From positions 1 to 10,493 of the forward strand of contig JBFXDF010000129.1 in NCBI GenBank assembly GCA_050181375.1: DNA of 10,493 nucleotides, given 5' to 3'. This stretch comes from DATARH01 sp050181375 (lineage in GTDB: Bacteria > Pseudomonadota > Alphaproteobacteria > ATCC43930 > CGMCC-115725). A program made the position numbers and the translations under genes. A model generated the notes under the pieces. It searched no databases. It worked only from the letters and a program-made list of their open reading frames with translations, and was not told the DNA's origin. Of this stretch, positions 5,064-10,493 are shown piece by piece; the first letter of the stretch is position 1, and each line of letters begins with the position of its first letter.

Positions 5064-7787
5064 ATGAGCACCCGGCCCGCCCGCCATACCGATCAGACTT
5101 CCGCCGCCCCAGCCTCCGGCGCATCGCCCGCGGCCGCGGCGACGCCGGTCATGGCGCAATACCACGAGATCAAACAGGCCCATCCCGGCTGCCTGCTGTT
5201 TTTCCGGATGGGCGATTTCTACGAGCTGTTTTTCGACGATGCCGTCGCCGCCGCCGCTGCGCTCGACATCGCGTTGACCAAGCGAGGCAAGCACGACGGG
5301 GCCGACATCCCGATGTGCGGCGTGCCGGTGCACGCCGGCGATTCGTATCTCGCAAGGCTGATCCGCGCCGGCTTCAAGGTCGCGATCTGCGAGCAGATGG
5401 AGGACCCGGCCGAGGCAAGGCGGCGCGGCGGCAGGGGACCGGTCAGGCGCGCCGTCGTTCGGGTCGTCACCGCCGGCACGCTGACCGAGGACGGGCTGCT
5501 CGACGCGCGTCGGCACAATTACCTCGCCGGGATCGCCGAGGCGGGCGGCGAACTGGGGCTGGCATGGCTCGACCTGTCGACCGGCGCGTTCGCGCTGGCT
5601 CCCTCATCCGATACAACGCTCGGCGCCGACCTCGCCCGCATCATGCCCGGCGAGATTCTAGTCCCGGAGCGGCTGCTGGCGCGCCCGGCGCTGTTCGAGC
5701 TGTTCGGCGAGTGGAAGGCGGCGTTGACGCCGCTCGCCAACCCGCGCTTCGACAGCGAGGCGGCGCGGCGGCGGCTCGAACAATTCTATGGGGTCAAGGC
5801 GCTCGACGGGTTCGGCCAGTTCAGCCGGGCTGAGATCGCCGCGTCCGGCGCGCTGGTCGATTATGTCGCGCTGACCCAGCAGCCCGGCGACGCGGGCGGC
5901 TCGCTGCACCTGATGCCGCCGACGCGCGTCGCGCCCGACACGGTGATGCAGATCGACGCCGCGACTCGGCGCAATCTGGAGCTGACCCAGACCCTGTCGG
6001 GTGAGCGACGCGGCAGCCTGCTCGCGGTGATCGATCGCACGCTGACCGGCCCCGGCGCTCGGCTGCTGGCCGAGCATTTCGCGGCGCCGCTGACCATGGG
6101 GGAGCGAATTGCCGCGCGGCACGACGCGGTCGAATTTCTCGCCGATCGCCCGGCGGTGCGCGGCGCGCTGCGCGAATGTCTGCGCCGCGTGCCCGACATC
6201 GAACGGGCGCTGAGCCGGCTCGGCCTCGGGCGCGGCGGTCCGCGCGATCTCGCCGCGCTGCGCGACGCGCTCGGCGAGACCGCGGCGATGCGCGCCGCGC
6301 TGGCGCAGCCCGGTCTGGTACCGCTGCCCGAGGTCCTGGAGGAGGCCGAGCGCGATCTTGGCGAGCACCGGATGCTCGTCGAGCGGCTCGGCCGCGCGCT
6401 GGCCGGCGACCCCGGATCGGGGTCCGGGGCAGGCCTGCCGCTGTTCGCCCGCGACGGCGGGTTCATCGCATCCGGCTACCTGCCGGAACTCGACCAGTTG
6501 CGCGAGTTGCGCGACGACAGCCGGCGCGCGATCGCCGCGTTGCAAGGGCGCTACGCCGAGGCGAGCGGCATCGCCTCGCTGCGTATCCGCCATAACAATG
6601 TGATCGGGTATTATGTCGAGGTTTCGGTCGCGAATGCCGGGAAGCTCGGCTCCGATTTCATTCACCGCCAGACGATGGCGGGGGCGCAGCGCTATACGAC
6701 GGCCGAGTTAGCCGAACTGGAAAGCAGGATCGCCAGCGCCGGCGAGCGCGCGCTGGCGCTCGAACTGCGGCTGTTCGCCGATCTCGTCGGCGAGGTCATG
6801 GCGCGCCGCACCGAGATCGCCGCCGCTGCGGCGGCGATCGCCGCGCTCGATGTCGCCGCCTCGCATGCCGAGGGCGCGGCCGATTCCGGCTGGGTACGGC
6901 CCGAGATCGATCCCGGCACTGCGTTCGAAATCAGGGGTGGCCGGCATCCGAGCGTCGAGGCGGCGCTGGTGGGGAAGGGAGCGTTTATCGCCAATGATTG
7001 CGCGCTGGGCGAGGACCGCATCTGGCTCGTCACCGGTCCGAACATGGCCGGCAAGAGCACGTTTCTGCGCCAAAACGCGCTGATCGCGATCCTGGCGCAG
7101 ATCGGCGCCTTTGTGCCGGCGCGTTCGGCGCGGATCGGCATCGTCGATCGGCTGTTCAGCCGGGTCGGCGCGGCCGACGATCTGGCGCGCGGACGCTCGA
7201 CCTTCATGGTCGAGATGGTCGAGACCGCCGCGATCCTGAACCAGGCCGGGCCGCGCAGTTTTGTCATTCTCGACGAGATCGGACGCGGCACCGCGACATT
7301 CGACGGGCTGTCGATCGCCTGGGCGGTATTGGAACACCTGCACGAGGTCAATCGCTGCCGCGCGCTGTTCGCGACGCATTACCACGAGCTGACCGCCTTG
7401 GCTGCGAAACTGCCGGCGCTCGCCTGCCATACGATGCGGGTCAAGGAATGGCAGGGCGACGTCGTGTTCCTGCACGAGGTCGCGCCCGGTACCGCCGACC
7501 GCTCCTATGGCATCCATGTCGCGAAGCTCGCCGGGCTGCCGCCGGCGGTAACGGCGCGCGCCGCCGAAATTCTCGAAATCCTGGAGAAAGGCGAGGAGGC
7601 CGGCGCGCTCGCCAGTCTTGCTGACGAACTGCCGCTGTTCCGCGCCGCAACGCGCCGCCCCGCTTCCGAACCGGTCGCGCGATCCTCGCCGATTGAGGAG
7701 CTGCTGCGCGAAATCCGTCCGGACGAACTCACCCCGCGAGAAGCGCTCGACCTGATCTATCGGCTGAAGGCGCTAATGGCCGAGTAG
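5064..7787 (+). CDS. mutS: DNA mismatch repair protein MutS
   Basis: MutS recognises mispaired bases and short loops after replication and, as an ATP-driven clamp, recruits MutL. At 907 residues it is longer than E. coli MutS (853), partly through an Ala/Pro-rich N-terminal extension common in alphaproteobacteria. The mismatch-reading motif GDFYELF has Phe52 and Glu54 (E. coli Phe36 and Glu38). The ATPase carries Walker A GPNMAGKST at 658-666, the signature STFMVEM at 712-718, Walker B VILDE at 734-738 and ATHYHEL at 770-776. ELPLF at 855-859 sits where E. coli has its beta-clamp-binding motif, and the C-terminal LTPREALDLIYRLKAL matches the tetramerisation helices. No Shine-Dalgarno precedes 5064; Met30 (5151) is the alternative start. 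The 3' end overlaps the convergent gene at 7773-8063. Identity is certain. Confidence 0.97.
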   Translation: MSTRPARHTDQTSAAPASGASPAAAATPVMAQYHEIKQAHPGCLLFFRMGDFYELFFDDAVAAAAALDIALTKRGKHDGADIPMCGVPVHAGDSYLARLIRAGFKVAICEQMEDPAEARRRGGRGPVRRAVVRVVTAGTLTEDGLLDARRHNYLAGIAEAGGELGLAWLDLSTGAFALAPSSDTTLGADLARIMPGEILVPERLLARPALFELFGEWKAALTPLANPRFDSEAARRRLEQFYGVKALDGFGQFSRAEIAASGALVDYVALTQQPGDAGGSLHLMPPTRVAPDTVMQIDAATRRNLELTQTLSGERRGSLLAVIDRTLTGPGARLLAEHFAAPLTMGERIAARHDAVEFLADRPAVRGALRECLRRVPDIERALSRLGLGRGGPRDLAALRDALGETAAMRAALAQPGLVPLPEVLEEAERDLGEHRMLVERLGRALAGDPGSGSGAGLPLFARDGGFIASGYLPELDQLRELRDDSRRAIAALQGRYAEASGIASLRIRHNNVIGYYVEVSVANAGKLGSDFIHRQTMAGAQRYTTAELAELESRIASAGERALALELRLFADLVGEVMARRTEIAAAAAAIAALDVAASHAEGAADSGWVRPEIDPGTAFEIRGGRHPSVEAALVGKGAFIANDCALGEDRIWLVTGPNMAGKSTFLRQNALIAILAQIGAFVPARSARIGIVDRLFSRVGAADDLARGRSTFMVEMVETAAILNQAGPRSFVILDEIGRGTATFDGLSIAWAVLEHLHEVNRCRALFATHYHELTALAAKLPALACHTMRVKEWQGDVVFLHEVAPGTADRSYGIHVAKLAGLPPAVTARAAEILEILEKGEEAGALASLADELPLFRAATRRPASEPVARSSPIEELLREIRPDELTPREALDLIYRLKALMAE
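6410..6429. repeat. Palindrome inside mutS resembling an alphaproteobacterial repeat
   Basis: CCCCGGA (6410-6416) and TCCGGGG (6423-6429) are reverse complements around TCGGGG. With the preceding GA it resembles the abundant alphaproteobacterial palindrome of the form GACCCCGGATC-n-GTCCGGGG. In mutS it codes for a Gly/Ser-rich stretch (DPGSGSGAG, about residues 449-457) just before the conserved LPLFARDGGFI, where most MutS proteins are short. It may be an in-frame insertion or simply GC-rich linker coding. Confidence 0.45.
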
Positions 7788-8063
7788 CTTGAACAGCGCC
7801 GCTACGCCGCCGAGGATTCCCAACGTTTGCAAGCCGACCGCGCCGAACATCCACTTCAGCATCTCGGCCTTTAGCTCCGCGAGCTTGGTGGCCGTATCAG
7901 CTCTCATTTCGGCAAGGCGCAAGTCGAGGTATTCGCGGGTCACGACCGTATCTACGATCGTCTCTCCTATCGCGCTCGCCATATCCTGTGCCTGCTTCGG
8001 CGGGAAGCCAGCCGCTTCCAGACGTTGGGCAAGCTTCAGGGTGTCGAATGCCACCGAGGCCAT
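7773..8063 (-). CDS. DUF1640-type coiled-coil protein with C-terminal membrane helix
   Basis: This 96-residue protein resembles the DUF1640/CCDC90-like family, which includes relatives of mitochondrial MCU-regulator proteins. Residues 5-38 have the family head (FDTLKLAQRLEAAGFPPKQAQ, split by Gly19-Phe20). Residues 42-70 are a charged amphipathic helix likely to form a coiled coil (YLDLRLAEMRA, TKLAELKAEM). Residues 71-93 are a hydrophobic, glycine-containing membrane helix ending FKLLGH. It is therefore probably a C-tail-anchored oligomer whose bacterial function is unknown. The ATG at 8063 matches the family start; no clear Shine-Dalgarno is visible, and the open frame upstream is only antisense to the beta-oxidation gene. 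The last 15 bases overlap the end of mutS tail to tail. It is divergent from the gene at 8178. Confidence 0.85.
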   Translation of the reverse strand: MASVAFDTLKLAQRLEAAGFPPKQAQDMASAIGETIVDTVVTREYLDLRLAEMRADTATKLAELKAEMLKWMFGAVGLQTLGILGGVAALFKLLGH

Positions 8064-8120
8064 AAGTCGAAACACCCACAAACAAGATACTGGGTCAATG
8101 GTGTTGTGACCCCGTCGCAA

Positions 8121-8149
8121 TTGGCTCCGGTATGCCCGCTGCGCTAGTG
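8121..8149 (+). promoter_or_regulatory. Weak candidate promoter for the beta-oxidation gene
   Basis: TTGGCT (8121-8126), a 17-base spacer and CTAGTG (8144-8149) have the correct geometry but only partial box matches. The -10 candidate runs into the palindrome at 8148-8157. Confidence 0.25.
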
Positions 8150-8157
8150 TCCGGACA
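8148..8157. promoter_or_regulatory. Perfect palindrome TGTCCGGACA in the fadB-like leader
   Basis: TGTCCGGACA is a perfect 10-base dyad located nine bases before the Shine-Dalgarno sequence of the gene at 8178. Its position suits an operator for a dimeric repressor, but no regulator can be named. A second dyad, GGGTCA-N9-TGACCC (8092-8112), lies further upstream in the same divergent gap. Confidence 0.35.
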
Positions 8158-8177
8158 GTCCTGCGTGGGAGAAAAAC

Positions 8178-10301
8178 ATGGCTGAAGGCGCGCGCGAGCT
8201 GATCCGCTTCGAAAAGGAAGGCGATGTCGGGGTCATTACGGTCGATAACCCGCCGGTCAACGCGATGTCGCCCGGCGTGCCCGAGGGGATCGTCGCGGCG
8301 CTCGACAAGGGCAACGCCGATCCCTCGATCAAGGCTATGGTGCTGATCGGCGCGGGCCGCAGCTTTATCGCCGGCGCCGATATCCGCCAGTTCGGCAAGG
8401 GGCCGTCGACGCCGCCGACCGGCCGTCGCCATTACAACGTGATGGACGAGGGCGACAAGCCCGTCGTCGCCGCGATCCACGGCTACGCGCTCGGCGGCGG
8501 GCTCGAAACCGCGCTCGCCTGCCATTACCGGGTCGCGGTGCCGAGCGCCCGGGTCGGATTGCCCGAGGTGCAGATCGGCATCCTGCCGGGGGCCGGAGGC
8601 ACGCAGCGTCTGCCGCGTCTGATCGGCCCGAAAGCGGCGCTCGATCTGGTCGTGACCGGCCGCCATGTCCCGGCCGAGGAAGCGCACCGGCTCGGCATAA
8701 TCGACGAGCTGATGCCCGAAGGACAGCTCCGCGAGGCGGCGATTGCCTTTGCCCGCCGAGTGGCCGATACACAGCCGCTGCCGCGCATCCGCGACAAAAC
8801 CGAGCGACTGGCGGAAGGCACGCCGGACGTCTTTGAGAACATGAGGAAATCGATCGCGCGCCGCGCCCGCAACCAGCGCGCCCCCTATGCCTGCATCGAG
8901 GCCGTCGAAGCGGCATTCAAAATGCCGTTCGACGAGGGTTGCGCGTTCGAGCGCAAGCTGTTCGACGAACTGGTCGGTTCCGAGGAGGCGCGCGCGCTGC
9001 GCTACGCGTTCTTCGCCGAGCGCGAGGTCACAAAGCTGCCGCATATCCCGGCCGGCACGCAACAGCGCCCGACCGACAAGCCGGGCGTCGTCGGTGCCGG
9101 CACGATGGGCGGCGGCATCGCGATGAGCTTCGCCGATCACGGCTTCGACGTGCGGATCACCGACGCAACCCAGGAGGCGCTGGATCGCGGCATGGCCCGC
9201 ATCCGCGCCAATTACGAAACCAGCGTCAAGCGCGGCAGCCTCGCGCAGGACGAGATGGAGAAGCGGCTCGCGCGCATTCACCCGGTCGCGGGCCTCGACG
9301 ACCTCGCCGATTGCGATGTCATCATCGAGGCCGCGTTCGAGCAAATCCCGGTCAAGGAAGAAGTCTTCAAGAAGCTCGATCAGGTCATGCAGCCGGGCGC
9401 GATCCTGTTCTCGAATACCTCGGGCATCGACATCGACATCATGGCCAATGTCACGCGGCGACCGCAGGATGTCGCCGGCACGCATTTCTTCGCCCCGGCC
9501 AACGTGATGCGGCTGTTCGAGGTCGTCCAGGGCACCAAAAGCGCGCCCGACGTCATCGCCACCGCGATGGCGCTGGGCAGAAAAATCGGCAAGGTCAGCG
9601 CGCTGGCCGGCAACACCGACGGCTTTGTCGCGAACCGCAGCCGCGCGCCGTTCGGCATGGAAATGAACGTCATGCTCGAAGAGGGCGCGCTGCCCGAGCA
9701 GGTCGACAAGGTGATGGTCGATTTCGGCTACCCGATCGGGCCGTTCGCGACCTCCGACCTGTCCGGTCTCGATATCGGCTACGACACGAGAAAGCGCCGC
9801 GCGCAGCACTATCCGAACTACCGGAAGCAGCCGATCGCCGACCGCATCGTCGAGGCGGGACGGCTCGGGCAGAAGACCGGCGCCGGCTGGTATCGCTACG
9901 AACCCGGCGACCGTACCCCGCACCCCGACCCGGAGGCGGCGCGGATGATCCGCGAGACCGCCGCCGAACTCGGCATCGAGCAGCGCCAGTTCACCGACGA
10001 CGAAATCCTGAAGCGCCTGCTGTTCGCCAGCGTCAACGAGGCCTGCAAAATTTTGGACGAGGGCAAGGCGTTGCGCGCCAGCGACATCGACGTGATGTGG
10101 CTGCACGGGTTCGGCTTCCCGCGCTACCGCGGCGGGCTGATGTACTGGGCCGACACGATCGGGGTGCGCGAGGTCTACAACCAGATCGCCGCCTGGCATC
10201 AGCGCTATGGCGACCGCTGGGCGCCGTCGCCGTTGCTGCGTCGCCTCGCCGAGGCCGGCTCGCCGCTCCGGGAGGCGAAAGGAAATTGGCCAAGCCGCTA
10301 A
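8178..10301 (+). CDS. Bifunctional enoyl-CoA hydratase / 3-hydroxyacyl-CoA dehydrogenase (FadB/FadJ-like)
   Basis: This 707-residue cytoplasmic fusion enzyme performs steps two and three of fatty-acid beta-oxidation: hydration of trans-2-enoyl-CoA, then NAD-dependent oxidation of 3-hydroxyacyl-CoA. Residues 1 to about 190 are the crotonase domain, with FIAGADI (63-69), GGGLE ending in Glu110, and GLPE ending in Glu130; these glutamates match E. coli FadB Glu119 and Glu139. The dehydrogenase has the NAD loop GAGTMG (306-311), catalytic His436 and Glu448 with the same 12-residue spacing as FadB His450 and Glu462, and FVANR at 483-487. Tandem C-terminal domains follow, with ASDIDVMWLHGFGFPRYRGG near the end. 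The layout is that of the monofunctional-chain FadJ/peroxisomal type. GGGAG (8167-8171) lies six bases before the ATG. No thiolase partner is visible; the next sequence is a transposase remnant. Confidence 0.93.
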   Translation: MAEGARELIRFEKEGDVGVITVDNPPVNAMSPGVPEGIVAALDKGNADPSIKAMVLIGAGRSFIAGADIRQFGKGPSTPPTGRRHYNVMDEGDKPVVAAIHGYALGGGLETALACHYRVAVPSARVGLPEVQIGILPGAGGTQRLPRLIGPKAALDLVVTGRHVPAEEAHRLGIIDELMPEGQLREAAIAFARRVADTQPLPRIRDKTERLAEGTPDVFENMRKSIARRARNQRAPYACIEAVEAAFKMPFDEGCAFERKLFDELVGSEEARALRYAFFAEREVTKLPHIPAGTQQRPTDKPGVVGAGTMGGGIAMSFADHGFDVRITDATQEALDRGMARIRANYETSVKRGSLAQDEMEKRLARIHPVAGLDDLADCDVIIEAAFEQIPVKEEVFKKLDQVMQPGAILFSNTSGIDIDIMANVTRRPQDVAGTHFFAPANVMRLFEVVQGTKSAPDVIATAMALGRKIGKVSALAGNTDGFVANRSRAPFGMEMNVMLEEGALPEQVDKVMVDFGYPIGPFATSDLSGLDIGYDTRKRRAQHYPNYRKQPIADRIVEAGRLGQKTGAGWYRYEPGDRTPHPDPEAARMIRETAAELGIEQRQFTDDEILKRLLFASVNEACKILDEGKALRASDIDVMWLHGFGFPRYRGGLMYWADTIGVREVYNQIAAWHQRYGDRWAPSPLLRRLAEAGSPLREAKGNWPSR

Positions 10302-10363
10302 TCGGGCCTTTGCATCTCACCGGCGCAAGGCGCTTCTGCGCTCCCGTAATCCCCATCCCGGCG

Positions 10364-10493
10364 AAGGTGTTGTGTCCCGGCAGGTTGTGGAGGATCTCGG
10401 CGGGGGCTTTGTGGCCGAGGCATCGCAATCGGGTGCGATTGTAGTGATCGACGAAGGCGTGGATGAAGGCGTTGCGCTGGGCGTGGTCGGCGA
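10364..10493 (-). pseudogene. C-terminal end of an IS481-like transposase, probable remnant
   Basis: From the right edge the minus strand codes for ADHAQRNAFIHAFVDHYN followed by RTRLRCLGHKAPAEILHN and LPGHNT. This is the end of the DDE integrase-type core of IS481-like transposases, where AFVDHYN...LGHKAPAEIL is the usual tail. The 5' part lies outside the window. No stop codon occurs where such proteins normally end. The frame runs on through non-transposase sequence and through the end of the gene at 8178-10301, to a stop at 10033. This suggests that the original end was lost and that only a truncated copy remains. The boundary near 10364 is my estimate from where family-like sequence stops. 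Confidence 0.65.

Noticed and set aside
8064..10199. A minus-strand open frame continuous with the DUF1640-type gene and extending far upstream.
   Set aside because: Only the part from the ATG at 8063 looks like a protein family. The rest is antisense to the fadB-like gene.
10320..10342. A terminator after the fadB-like gene (GCGCA and TGCGC).
   Set aside because: The stem is only five bases with no T-run, which is too weak to support.

Overview
The window is a high-GC chromosomal segment that looks alphaproteobacterial. The evidence is a four-subunit succinate dehydrogenase locus in the order sdhC-sdhD-sdhA, a MutS with a short Ala/Pro-rich N-terminal extension, a DUF1640-type coiled-coil/membrane protein, and strong G/C preference at third codon positions, which leaves long antisense frames open. 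The order cannot be fixed from this sequence; Rhodospirillales-like is only a guess.

Layout. (1) 1-2571, minus strand: sdhC, sdhD and the first 563 codons of sdhA, which runs off the left edge. A TTGACA-type promoter lies at about 2612-2640. (2) 2859-3143, minus: a small DUF4242 protein. (3) 3398-4381, plus: an aldo/keto reductase, divergent from DUF4242 across a 254-base gap that holds a strong hairpin. (4) 4397-4912, minus: a putative membrane stress-type protein that converges on the reductase. (5) 5064-7787, plus: mutS, preceded by four tandem 16-bp repeats. (6) 7773-8063, minus: the DUF1640-type gene, overlapping the mutS 3' end by 15 bases. (7) 8178-10301, plus: a fused enoyl-CoA hydratase/3-hydroxyacyl-CoA dehydrogenase. 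(8) 10364-10493, minus: the C-terminal end of an IS481-like transposase, apparently a remnant.

The genes are mostly housekeeping: TCA cycle and respiratory complex II, mismatch repair, and fatty-acid beta-oxidation. I do not see a defence, secretion or biosynthetic system. The unusual material lies between genes. sdhC is linked to sdhD by a chain of four tiny open frames in which every stop overlaps the next start (ATGA five times in a row), built on tandem copies of the sdhD start region. The sdhD/sdhA junction carries a near-perfect 37-base palindrome containing the sdhD stop codon. mutS has a tandem-repeat leader without a Shine-Dalgarno sequence and an internal palindrome that resembles an alphaproteobacterial repeat inserted in frame.
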